NCBI GenBank assembly: GCA_028671895.1
Contig: CM053802.1
Span: forward strand, 34,944,201-35,008,200
Length of the DNA: 64,000 nt
Direction of reading: 5' to 3'
Source of the DNA: Oenanthe sinensis
Lineage: Eukaryota; Streptophyta; Magnoliopsida; Apiales; Apiaceae
Shown piece by piece: positions 10,601-22,510 of this stretch. Within the stretch, counting starts at the first letter, position 1; each line of letters starts with the position of its first letter. Both the position numbers and the translations under genes were made by a program. Under the pieces are notes generated by a model. The model was given only the letters and a program-made list of their open reading frames with translations, was not told the origin of the DNA and did not search any database.

Positions 10601-13480
10601 TGTAACGACCGGGAAAATTTCGTTTATGTTATAATATTTAAATATGCTTTTAACATAATTTTTGGTGTGTCAAATTATTTTTAATGCAATTAGTTGTGTT
10701 AGGATTTTATTAAATAGAAAATTTATCTGATATGTATTATGTGACTTATGCGTAGCCTAAAATATTTTATTCTATGTTAGTTTAATTTTTGTATTGTTCA
10801 AATTAAAATAATTTCAATTTATGATTATCGGGCCCAGCTGCTGTAGAGCACTAAAGACCTTGTTTTTTGGTCCTTTATTTTTGTAGAAATGATAAAATCC
10901 TCAAAATAAATTTATTTTATTATTTTTGGAACATTCATAATTTTTGGGGAATTTTGACATATATATTGTACTTATTCAAAAATATTTATTTTTATATTTT
11001 ATCCCGTAAAAATTATTTTGGGCTTTTTATATTAATTATGGGGTGAAATTACTTTTAATCAAATTTAAGCCCGATTTTTAGAAAATATAAAGTTTTCTTT
11101 GATATAATTTTATTAAAAAGGCAATTATCCCTACTTGATAATTGGGGGCAGTCTTAATTAGGGTTTGTGTTCTTTGGAGTAATCTGATCGTTTGAAGGTG
11201 ATACCCAGCTCCGTTTCTTGAGCTTGAGTAATCGTTGTGAAGCTTATAACACGTACTACATGTTGGTATTGTTACTTTTAGTCAATAGTTTAAGTTTTAA
11301 AATCAAGTTCTTGACCGCCTTTGTGCTTAATTTATGCATTGATATTGGTTGATTGTTACTTGACTTTGATGTTGGGGTTGAGTAGGTTGTAGTCTGTAGG
11401 TCATATCTATATCTTTACTTTGATTTTCTAAGTCCGTTTGGTTGCTTGTAGGAAAATAGATTTTATACTATTTCTTAACAATTACTTGTATGGCTAGACT
11501 CTAGATGTTGGCTTCGATTTGATATAGATATTTCAAAACCTTGTTTATGATTTTGCTTACCAGATTCTGGGCAGCTAGAGTTTTGGCCAGAATATTCGTC
11601 TGCGACTGAGTTTATGTACATGGTTATGCTACTTATTTAATTATGAAATTGTTGAGATAATGAGTTTTGAGTCTGGGCTACTAAACGAGTCACTAGAGTA
11701 TTTTTCCGGTCGCCTTTTTCCATTTGTTCCTGGCCAAGCTGTCAATATTTTGTGTATATATATTATAAGGTTATACTCCTGCTAGTTGTAGCCTTTAATT
11801 GTGTATGCAACCCATATGCTCAATCCTGTAATTAATACTTATGTATTATCGTATTAAATATTATTGGTAACCTTGATTAATTTGTGGAAGAATACGGAAG
11901 AGGAAATAATCTAGAGAGGTAGTGAAGGGATTGGTAAACACCTGGGAAGTGTTGTAGTTCATCTCCGTGCACATCAAAAGGATGGTTTTGGCATGTCCAT
12001 TAAGTTTCACTCAGCACTACACCATAAAACTATTACTCTGATTCATTGTGATAGTCTTGAGCGTTGCAGATTTTTTTTTTTTTTGCAACATATGGCCTTC
12101 ATACGTGAATGATTGGAAATTAAGTTTTGAAGTTGTAAACCATTGCAATAGAGTTTAATATTTATATTTTGAATAAGGTTTTATAGGCCAAGTTGGATCT
12201 TACTGTATAACATGCAATATTGGATTGAAGCATATAAATCTTTAAAAATTTGCAATTGGATAAATATAAGGAGCTCATTGAAATCACATTAGGCTTAAAT
12301 GTTTGATTTGTTTTGATGTGCTTGTAAACTGGGTGAAGAGCTCACGATCAGAGATTTGTTCAGGTGATAATGATTAATGTCCTTGCTGCTTGCACTTTTT
12401 CTAAACAAATATGTGACAAGAATCTGCTAATACCAAAAGTCTAAACATATCAACAATGAAAATTCTAGTTTAGAGGAATGTAAGAGAATTGTTTGCCAGC
12501 TATCAGATAGTATGGCTATTTTAGCACTATTTTTCATAGTCATAAATCATACTCAACGATTTGTACCATATCCGAAGATTGACGGGAACATAACAAAAGA
12601 GCAAAAAGAATCTAATGCTTAGAATTTTTATTCCGTGCATGCCTATAAGTCCTGATACAGGAAAACTGAGGATCATAGTTTTACATTTTAATCATCCTGC
12701 TTAAGTAAAGAGTCTGTTTTTAATTAATATTTGTTGAACCCTAGTGGTTCCTATTTTTGTAAAATAGGAGCTGGTGCTCGACTGATCCAAACCCCTGTGT
12801 ATTGAGAACTAATCTTCCATGTCAAATTGTATATAATTTGTTGGTAATATTCTCTGTCCTATTAATATATATACATATGTATGTATGGTTTTTGTTGTGT
12901 ATTCCCCTGTAAAACATTGACCATCTGATAATCCTTTTGAATTATGAATGTCGGGCTGTATATGTAAGAAATAAATTGTTTTATTTCGAAATCAATTTGA
13001 TTTAATTATTTTAATTTATATAGATAATAGTTTAATTAATTATAATTAATTGGTTAATTTATTTTAATCAATTAATTTATTTAATTAAATATTATTTAAA
13101 TATAATTAAAAATAATTTGATTTAATTATTTTGAGAAATAAAAATGATTTATTTATTTATTATTTAATTATTTAATAATCCCTTTACTCGTTTTAAATGA
13201 AACAAATTTGTTTAAGACCATAAATATAATCCAAAAATGATAAAAATAGTTTCAATTCCTTTATTTATTTACCAATCTGGATTAATATTTTATTAATTAT
13301 TTAGGGATCTAATAATTATCCGAAATAGATAACAATGATCCATTTTGACTCAAATAATATTTTAGAGTCTACTTTTAATTATTTGATCGCTCTTTAATTT
13401 GTGAGTCTTACGTGTTATATGATTTATGTGTCTATTCGCCTGTTAATTGATGCTACTTGTTTATTAATTATTATTTATTA
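10601..13480 (+). repeat. Element B LTR1, 3'-truncated
   Basis: It matches LTR2 from 26831 to about 29690, with scattered substitutions and small indels. At about 13480 the sequence jumps to leader sequence equivalent to about 31168, so roughly 1.48 kb covering the LTR 3' end and the primer site is lost. It is AT-rich, with no gene. Confidence 0.9.
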
Positions 13481-13873
13481 GTGATGCCTATGTATGGTCG
13501 GGTTCGGTTTGTAATAGAAGGCATGTCAAAATTTTGAGTGTACATAGCCAATATCTTTTCTAATAGAATGTCCAGGGAGTAGGATGTTGTAGGCTAGTTA
13601 GATGAGCTGTTGTATTCCATGTAAATATTTATATATGACGATGGCAATTTTATAGTGTAGGTCCATGTTGTTATATTTAGACATGCTTTTCCTTTTGACA
13701 TTCAAGTACATTAGTAGTTGTGCACCATGATTTGAGAACATGAATGGGAACAAGGATTTTATTGAAAAAGGAAAACTTTTTTTCTTCGCTACATACGCCT
13801 TTTCATGATAAATGTTATATCAACATCATGTATAGCAACGTACTAAAGTATTTATTTGTTTATTATCAGAGAT
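13481..13873 (+). other. Element B leader, copy 1
   Basis: This matches 31168-31560, with the primer site removed by the upstream deletion. It ends in a T-rich tract and ATTATCAG just before the gag ATG, resembling a splice acceptor. No ORF is supported. Confidence 0.75.
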
Positions 13874-14632
13874 ATGGCTAATCCAAACGCGATTGAGAAT
13901 GATTTGAGAAATCTGAACAACAATCAGAATCTAGTGGTGCAAGGAAATCCATTAGAGCTGGGAAACGGCAACGTGATGCAACAAATATTTGAGCTATTTT
14001 GTCAACAAACTGATAATCTTATACGTTAGAAGCAACAGCCGCCAGCACAACAAGCTGCAACTTTCAAAGCATTTCAATCTGTGAAACCTCTAGAGTTTCA
14101 AGGAGTGGCAAATCCCGTAGAAGCCAGAGCATGGCTGAAGGAGATAGAGAAAGCTTTTACGTTGGTGAAAGTAGAGGTGAATCAGAAGACCGAGTTTGCC
14201 AGCTATTTCCTGAAAGGAGAGGCAAATTACTGGTGAGAGTCAAGGAAGACACTAGAAGGAGAAGTAGTAGTTACTTGGGAAAGATTTAATGAGTTATTTT
14301 TGAAGAAGTATTTTCCGCGTTACATGCAGAATCAAATGGAGATAAAGTTTTTGGAACTAAAGCAGGAAACTGATGTTACAAGTTATGAAGCTAAATTTAC
14401 TGAGTTAGCTAGATTTGTACCAGACTTTGTGGATACGGACGAGAAGAGGGCCAAAAGGTTCCAACAAGGTCTAAAGGCATGGGTCAGAAGTAGGGTGACT
14501 GTTTTTGAGTTAACCACCTACACTGCGGTAGTACAGAAGGCGATGATCATTGAAGCTGAGAGTGACATGTCTCAGAAAGAAAAGGATGAAAAGAAGAGGA
14601 AGTTTGACAACCGATCAGGGAATCAACAACAA
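13874..14632 (+). pseudogene. Element B gag, 5' part
   Basis: The ATG at 13874 begins M-A-N-P-N-A-I-E-N-D. It has the gypsy Gag core (F-Q-G-V-A-N-P-V-E-A-R-A-W-L, then R-F-V-P-D-F-V-D-T-D-E-K-R-A) and is closely similar to residues 110-280 of the Gag of element D. There are in-frame stops at about 14026 (TAG) and 14235 (TGA in place of the second Trp of Y-W-W). The frame stops at the element C insertion after N-Q-Q-Q. Removing C and one 5-bp duplication restores the same frame at 26171. Gag would form the particle; this copy cannot. Confidence 0.92.
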
Positions 14633-15724
14633 TGAAAGGCATATGACTAGGCCTATTTGTAATAATTAGATGATAACTCAACTCAGATAAAAAACAGAAG
14701 TAAATAATAAATATGATAACAAGAATCAAGACGAAGAAAGTTAACTAGACACAAAGAATCCTAAATATCAGAAGTGTTTTAATGAATATGCTACTCTACA
14801 CCGGAAGAAGTTCATTAATATGTTCAAGCGTCGGCGAAAAATATAGAAGTAGTATTTCAGAAGAGTTAAGAAGATATAGAAGATTCCAAGTGGCTACTAC
14901 AAAAAGATTCCAGGAAAATAAAATATTAAAGACAAAGCAAGAAGCAAGAAGCAAGACAAGACAAAGACCACTACAGCAGAAATGAGAATCGACATTATAG
15001 TTAGTTATCCGTGAACCAGACCAGTGCACTGGGTGTTAACAATATCAGTGAAGATTCGTCATCAAAAAGTTCAAGTGGTTAGAAAGGTTATTGTTGAAGA
15101 ACAGAAGAGTTTTATCTACATCAACAATAGTCCAACAATCAAGACTTTAATTTAATTCTCTATTAATTAATTAAATTAGTTAGTAAATTAATTCACTCAG
15201 AATTAATTTACTTCTTAAATAAATTAAAGGATTAATTAATTTAGAATTATTTTAGAAGGAAGAAGACAGAACCTGGAAGATTAAATGGATACATATACAG
15301 CTAAACAGGCCTGACGGTACTGACTTGAGGAAAAGACGAAAAAAAAATTGACACAGAATAAATGCAGAGTCATATATTCGTAAAAGTGGAACCCCGGTTG
15401 GAATTGATTTATCATTTCTAAGTCAAAAGGAGTACGGTTCCAGACCATCAGAAGACCGCTGCTTAGAGCGTAAAGATTTATTTTTATTAATAAATATTTT
15501 ATTTATTTAGTAAATTATATTTATAAATATCTAAATAATATTAGATATTCATATTTATAATTTCTGAATTAAATTTATTATTTATTAATCAAAGATTATA
15601 AGTTGTGCGGGTCTAAAAGCATTTCTGCGGGGCTAATAGAAAGTAACCTACGACAATAAAATAAAGGAGCTAGGTGGTTTTTGTTTTTATTCAACTAACC
15701 AGTTGGTGCCACATGTCAGAGAAG

Positions 15725-15970
15725 AAAGTCTTACGACTTGGTTGAAAGGTCTTGCCGAGATTATATTTTAGAAAGTCTTACCGAAAAATCCAGTAAGACT
15801 TTAATTAAAAAGTCTTACCGAATTTTTCAGTAAGACTTTTCAAAAGTCTTACCGAGTTTTGAAAAGTCTTACCGAGAATCAAAAGTCTTGCCTGGCAGTT
15901 TTTAAAAGTCTTACAGGCTTATTTTAGAGGTCTTTTGATTTTTTTAAAAAGTTTTATTCAAAGGTCTTGC
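15725..15970 (+). promoter_or_regulatory. AAAGTCTTACCGA array in U3 of element C
   Basis: About ten direct copies of a 10-13 bp unit (AAAGTCTTACCGA with variants) lie in 245 bp immediately before the TATA box. Two copies are also present inverted as CAGTAAGACTTT, so that AAAGTCTTAC and GTAAGACTTT form two 10-bp stems with loops of about 11 bases. Dense, oriented repeats directly upstream of TATA suggest transcription-factor binding sites, as in U3 repeats of other plant copia elements. The factor is unknown. Confidence 0.7.
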
Positions 15971-15982
15971 TGAGTTTTTTCT

Positions 15983-15992
15983 CTATATATAT
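15983..15992 (+). promoter_or_regulatory. Probable TATA box, element C 5' LTR
   Basis: CTATATATATGAGG follows the repeat array by about 15 bp. Transcription would start about 30 bp downstream, near 16015. The same layout is seen in the 3' LTR at about 25807. Confidence 0.65.
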
Positions 15993-16340
15993 GAGGATCT
16001 TGCCTTCATTATTTCAGTTGATCAAGTTGATAGAAAACAGTTCAAATTCAGAAATTTTTCTGCATTGTAATATTCACAGATTTCTGTTCAAGTTTGAATA
16101 TAATTGTTAAATCAGAATAATTCATGTCAAAATCGTTCTAGACATTTAAACAATTGTATAAACTATCATCTTATTAATTTTGTAATACTTTTCAAGTTAA
16201 AATTATATCTTCTACTTGAACCGTATTTCAATAAAATTAATATTTCGTGATTAATTAAAATAATATTTTTTAATCAGAAATTTTGCGATTAAATTTAGAT
16301 ATTATATTCAACTCCCTTCTATAATATCAGGGACCAACAA

Positions 16341-16356
16341 TTGGCATCAGAGATGG
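16341..16356 (+). other. Element C primer-binding site
   Basis: TTGGCATCAGAGATGG lies one base after the LTR end. It differs from the initiator-Met-tRNA type TGGTATCAGAGC at two positions. Confidence 0.85.
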
Positions 16357-16534
16357 TTGATTTTTTTCAGATCCGAAAATTCCGCAACTCATACAGATCT
16401 CAAAAATTATTTTTAATTCGAAATAAATTTTTATTCGAAATAAATTTTTTCTAAAAATTATCTTTGATCAAAAATTATTTTAAGTCAAAAAATAAAATAT
16501 TTTTTGAAACACTTAATTTTTAATCTAATTAAAG

Positions 16535-18973
16535 TTGAGTACACAGAAAGTGACGAGCATCAAAATTCCACAATTCAATAAAGATCACTACAACTTGTGG
16601 AAGCACAAAATGTTACTATTCATTGGGATTGCCAATCCCAAGTATGCATCAATATTGGCCAAAGGTTTTGAACCCCCAATACCAGTTATTCCTCAACACG
16701 AGGTAGATGGGGTTATAATTCCTCACAGACAGTTTCTAAAAATTCTAGCTGACTACACACCAGAAGAAATGGAAGCTGTGTCCCTCGACAACAATCTGAA
16801 ACTCATATTGATTGAATCTCTAGATTATGTCATGTACAATCATGTAGTCAACTGCAAGAACACAAAATAGATCTGGGAAACAATAGAGATTATCAATGAG
16901 GGAACTAAGGAATTAAAATAGAATAGACCAGAAATCTTGACCTCCCAGTATGAGCAGTTTAGATCCAACCCTGGTGAGGGTATCTCTGAGGTGTTTCAGA
17001 GATTGAACAAATTGATAAACGAGCTCAACATGAATGGAAAGTACTATTAGAACCAGGAGGTAAACATGAAGTTTTTGTTAACCTTACCCGAACATCTGGA
17101 ACACAGGATCGCAGCCATCCGAGAGTCTAGGGACATGAAGGAGGTAACCCTAGAAAGACTCTACGGAGTTTTAAAGACATAAGAAATGGAATAGATCCAG
17201 ACCAGAGAAATGTATGGCAGATGTAAGGTTCTGAGTTCCTCCAAAGCATTGATAGTGGGAGCACCAGAGAAGATGGAAGTGAAGGCTGTTGCACCTTCAA
17301 ATAGGTCAATGGAGTATGTGGTTCCAGGACTTGGACATACTTTAGATAAACAAGAAGATGGTGAGTTCTACTCTTTGGAAGAACTAGATCAATTAGAAGA
17401 TGAATCTCTAGCTTTGGTTGCCACAAAGTTTGACAACATGAGATTTTGAAGGAATCCCTCCTACAAAGTTAAATCAAATTTTGAAAGATTCCAAAGAGGA
17501 GGTTCTTCAACAACAGAATCAAGAAGCGGCTACAAGACCGACTTAGTTGATAGAAGCAAGTTTTGTTACTTCGACTGCAATGATCTAGGCCACTTTGTAA
17601 CTGAATGCAAGAAGCCAAAGCAAGGGAAAAAGAGAGAGTCTTATGAAGAGCTCAAGGAAAAGTATGATGCACTTGTGGAAAAGCATCAAGGCAGGTCTTA
17701 ACTAGCAAAGGGCAAAAGCTGGGATGACTCAGACAACGACGATGAGGAAGAGCTGGGAAATCTTGCTCTTATGGCTTCATCCGAAGAATCACGGTCTCCA
17801 ACTCGCCAATGAGGAATATATGTAAATCCCTCTTGCCCTAAAATGTTTTCTTTGATAGGTAAACAACTAGATGGTGAAAGAGGCAAAGTTAAGCAACTAA
17901 GACTAGAAATCAAAGTTCTAATTGATGAGAATAATGCTTTAAAATTGTCAAAAAGGAAAAATGACGAGTTGACAGACAAGTTGACTAAAGACTTAGCTTT
18001 TCAAGTCAACAGAGTTAACTGTTATGTTGATGTTGAAACTGATCTCAGAAACCAGATAGTGGAAGAAAAGAAAAGGTGTCTAGTCTATGAAAATTCTTCT
18101 TACATTATAAAAAACCTAGTTGACCAACAGGTGATAAACCAAAAAGTTGGAATAGGGTTTGATTATAATGAATCTGTAGGAAAGGCAAGCAACATTACTC
18201 CATTCAAGCAAAGTGCTAAAGAACGGGGTATTCCTCATGTTGTTAAGGACGCACGTAAACCTCTTTTCATAACACCTGTAGTAGAACCAATCCTTGAGAG
18301 CTCTATAACGATTGCCTATGAAATGAATTTAAAGGATCTTGATGAAGAAAAGAAAAGAGAGGAACAAGCTAGGGACATAAAAGGATTAAATGTCCAAGAA
18401 GAAAGAATTGCGCCGAAGACACCAGTGAAAGATGCGGGAACTTCTAATTTCCCTAAACCTGGTATAGGTGTTAAAAACTTAAAGAATAATGTGAACAGAA
18501 CTAATACGTTTGTTAATAGTAGGAATAGTAACAACAAATATCATTCTACTGAGAACTTTAAAACTGCTGATAAAGTTAAAGTAGAAACTGTTAAAACACC
18601 TACTGTTTTGAATAACATGCATGTTATTGATGTATGCCATAAACCTTGTGGTATTTTAAATTGTATGTTATGTGCTTTTAATGTTGTGACTGCTTATTTC
18701 AAACGCATGATTGCTAATAAAGAGAACATGACACCTAGACAACACATCAATAATAAATTTGCAAAATCCAAGACTGCGATTCCTTCACCTGTCAAGAAGG
18801 AAAAATATATTCCTAAGTCTAAACAGAAAGTTGTTAAGACTATTTATAGGAAGGTAGGAACCGTCAAGGAAGATGATGCTGTTATTCGAAAAGGATCTGT
18901 TGTCAAAGCTGACAAAGGTCAATTCTTTAAGTATGTCGGGCCCAATCAATTTTGGGTTCCGAAGACGAATTAA
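16535..18973 (+). pseudogene. Element C SIRE-type gag, many stops
   Basis: The open frame starts at 16535, with a non-ATG first codon (read as M-S-T-Q-K-V in frame), and runs in one frame to 18973 and on into pol. It has a copia Gag core (N-K-D-H-Y-N-L-W-K-H-K-M), a zinc-knuckle-like stretch C-Y-F-D-C followed by L-G-H-F-V-T-E-C near 17565-17615, then a long Lys/Glu-rich, probably coiled-coil extension (17843-18700) typical of SIRE Gag. In-frame stops occur at about 16868, 16918, 17047, 17180, 17189, 17447, 17698 and 17810. Several are TAG where Gln (CAG) fits, consistent with C-to-T decay. The first knuckle spacing is C-x3-C rather than C-x2-C. Non-functional. Confidence 0.88.
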
Positions 18974-21900
18974 TCCATTTGATAAGTGCAGGGAGTTAAA
19001 CAAGTAAACCGAGTTGTATGGATCCTGGACAATAGATCTTCAAGGCATATGACCGAAGATAGAGCCCTACTCTCAAATGTGGTTGAAAGAGCTGGCCCAA
19101 TCATCACCTTTAGAGGTAACAACAAAGGAATGACTACGGAATATGTCAAGTTAAATACTGGGAATGTTATCATTGAAAACGTCTCTTTAGTGGAAGGACT
19201 TAAGCATAATCTACTCAGCGTCAGTCAATTCTATGATAAAGGATACAAAGTAAACTTTATCAAGGAGAAATGCTTAATAACTCATTCTAAAGATGACAAA
19301 CTGGCCTTACGTTGAATAAGAAAAGGAAACTTGTACGTAGCCGATCTCAACTCAGGAAATGAAGATGAAGCAATTTTTTTCTATTCAAAGGCTTCATTAG
19401 AAGAAAGCTGTCTATGGCACAAGAAACTCTCACATATGAACTACAAAACAATGAACTCTTTAGTCAAGAGGGATTTGGTAAGAGGACTGCCTCCGATGGA
19501 ATTTACACAAGAAGGATTGTGCGAGGCATGTCAGAAAGGGAAGTCAAAGAAAGTATGTCATAGAGGCACAGACACTACAAACATCACTGAACCACTTCAA
19601 CTCCTTCATATGGATTTATTTGGTCCAATAAATATAATGTCTATGTCAAGAAAGAAATATTCTTTAGTGATTGTAGATTACTTCACAAAGTACATGTGGG
19701 TTCTATTCTTGAACTCTAAGGATGAAACTCCACATTTGGTGATTGATCATATAAAGCTGATTGAGTTAGATTCAAAGCTACCTGTCTGGGCAATCAGATC
19801 AGACAATGGAATAGAATTTAGGAATGAAATTCTGAATAGTTTTTGCTTAGACAAGGGGATAACAAGATAATACTCAGCTCCAAGAACTCCGCAACAGAAT
19901 GGAGTTGTGGAAAGGAAGAATCGAACCCTGATTGAAGCAGCAAGAACTATGCTAAGTGAATCAAGGTTACCTATCTACTTTTGGGCTGAAGCAGTTAATA
20001 CAGCGTGTTATACCCAGAATCGAACTTTAATCAATAAAGATCATATGAAGACTCCCTATGAATTAATGGCTGGTAAGAAACCAACACTCAAGTACTTTTA
20101 TATATTTGGAGCCAAATGTTATGTGCTGAAAGATGGAGATGAACATCATGGCAAGTTCGAGGCCAAAACACATGAAGCTGTTTTTGTCGGATATTCAAGA
20201 AGAGCATATAGGGTGTACATAATTGATCATCACCAAGTAAAAGAAAGTGTCAATATTACTTTTGATGACACTAAACTCCTTAGCATCCAAACTGAAGATC
20301 CTTCTGAGTCATTAAAATTTGATAATCATTCAGACTCAGATTCAGATAGTGAAGAAGAATATGAAGCTGCAACAGGAGATGTTAATGGAAATAATGATGA
20401 TAATGATCCAGGTAATAGTGGTGGAAACAATGGTAACACTGTAGATACTACTAATACCAGTGGTGGATCAACAAGTCAACTTGGCAGCAACTTAGGGGGA
20501 GATGAAGGATCAACTAGTAGAACATAACATCACAATGAATTTCGAGATGAATCATCAAGATCAAACCTACCCAGGGAAAGGATATGGAGCAGAGATCATC
20601 CTTTTGAATTGATTATAGGTGATCCAGATGTTGGAGTTAGAACCAGAAGTGCAACTTCAAATGAATGTTTATTTTCAGTTTTTCTATCTCAAGAAGAACC
20701 AAAGAAGATTGAAGATGCATTGATTGGTCCATATTGGGTTCTTGCCATGCAAGAAGAGCTCAATCAGTTCGAGAGACAAGAAGTCTGGACACTGGTACCC
20801 AAGCTTAAAGATAGATATGTTATTGGTACGAAATGGGTATACAGGAACAAGTTAGACGGTGATGGCATTGTTACAAGGAACAAAGCCAGACTGGTAGCAA
20901 AGGGTTACTCTCAGGAAGAGGGAATTGATTATAATGAGACCTACGCACCAGTTGTAAGACTTGAAGCCATCAGGATATTTCTGGCATTCACAGCACATTC
21001 CAATTTTAAAGTCTATCAAATGGATGTGAAGAGTACATTTCTGAATGGAGAGTTAGAAGAGGAAGTATATGTGGAACAGCCCCTGGCTTTGAAAATCCAG
21101 AGTTTGCTGATTTTGTGTATTTTCTATTCAAAGCTCTCTATGGACTCAAGCAAGCACCGAGGACATGGTATGACACTCTCTATGAGTTTTTACTTGAAAA
21201 TGGTTTCATTAGAGGTGTCATAGATAAAACTCTCTTTTATAAACTACTTGAAAAAGATATGATATTTGTCCAAGTTTATGTTGACGATATTATATTTGGT
21301 TCTACTAACAAAAAATTGTGCAAAAGATTTGCTAAGCTAATACAGAGTAGGTATGAAATGAGCATGATGGGTGAACTATCATTCTTCCTTGGACTACAAG
21401 TAAAGCAAAAGGAAGATGAGATTTTTATTTTCCAATCAAAGTACGTAAGGAATATTATAAGGAAATACAATCTAGAAGATTCTTCACCGGCAAAAACCCC
21501 TATGCCAACAGCCACCAAGCTTGACAAAGATGAAACTGGTAAGAAAGTTGACATCACAAGCTACAGAGGTATGATAGGCTCATTATTATATCTAACTGCT
21601 AGTAGACCTGATATAATGTTTGCAACATGCTTATGTGCAAGGTTTCAATCTGACCCTAGGGAATCTTATCTTATAGCTGTTAAAAGAATATTTAGATATC
21701 TGAAGGGTACACCAAATCTTGGAATTTGGTACTCTAAAGATACAGGTTTTGACCTAATAGGCTATACATATTTAGATTATGCAGGATGCGGGATGGACAT
21801 GAAAAGTACTTCTGGAAGCTGTCAGTTTCTAGGACGTAGGTTGATTTCCTGGTACAGCAAGAAACAACACTCAATATCTACCTCGACAGCTGAAGCAGAA

Positions 21901-22272
21901 TACATTGCGGTACGTAGCTGTTGTGCACAGATCTTGTGGATAAGGAATCAGCTAAATGATTATGGACTTACGCTAACTAAAATTCCAATACTTTGCGATA
22001 ACACAAGTGTCATAACAATCTCCAATAATCTTGTACAACATTCAAGGACCAATCACATAGACATAAGTTATCATTTCATCCGAGAGCATGTCATGAATGG
22101 AACTGTGGTGTTACATTTTGTACCCACAGAAGATCAAATTGCTGACATCTTTATGAAACCACTTGATGAATCCACTTTCTCTAAGTTGGTTAGTGAGTTA
22201 GGGTTGTTAAACATGAATTTATTATTGCATGATGTTTTAAATTGCATATTTAATTTTAAGCAATCCTTGTAA
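18974..22272 (+). pseudogene. Element C copia pol, broken
   Basis: It is in frame with gag. Order: protease (about 19018-19060), where the active site reads D-N-R-S-S-R-H-M-T instead of a D-S-G form; pre-integrase zinc region (19395-19580); integrase with D (H-M-D-L-F-G), D (R-S-D-N-G) and E (V-V-E-R-K-N); an acidic, Ser-rich linker (20310-20520); RT (20720-21480) with Y-V-D-D-I-I-F-G near 21280; and RNase H with C-D-N-T-S-V-I near 22000. Stops lie at 18971, 18980-18985, 19313, 19868 and 20525. A one-base loss in a C run near 21080 shifts RT, and the second frame (21115-22272) completes RT and RNase H. Ends S-E-L-G-L-L-N, typical of SIRE pol. Confidence 0.93.
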
Positions 22273-22433
22273 ATATACTGTATATATTTCTCAAATATAT
22301 CAAAAACAAACAAACAAAATGAAAAACAAAACTCAAAAAGATTTTTCTTTATTTTTGTATAGTTTATTCGATTGGCATCCGTACTATAAATATATTCTAT
22401 ATTATTGTTGTTTTCAACTTTTGGTATCATTAG

Positions 22434-22510
<77 letters not shown>

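Larger units (their letters stand above)
14633..16339 (+). repeat. Element C 5' LTR, 1707 bp
   Basis: It begins TGAAAGGCATATGACTAGG and ends CAACA, repeated at 24420-26165. It contains the AAAGTCTTACCGA array and a TATA box in U3. The short open frames inside it are LTR sequence, not genes. Confidence 0.94.
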
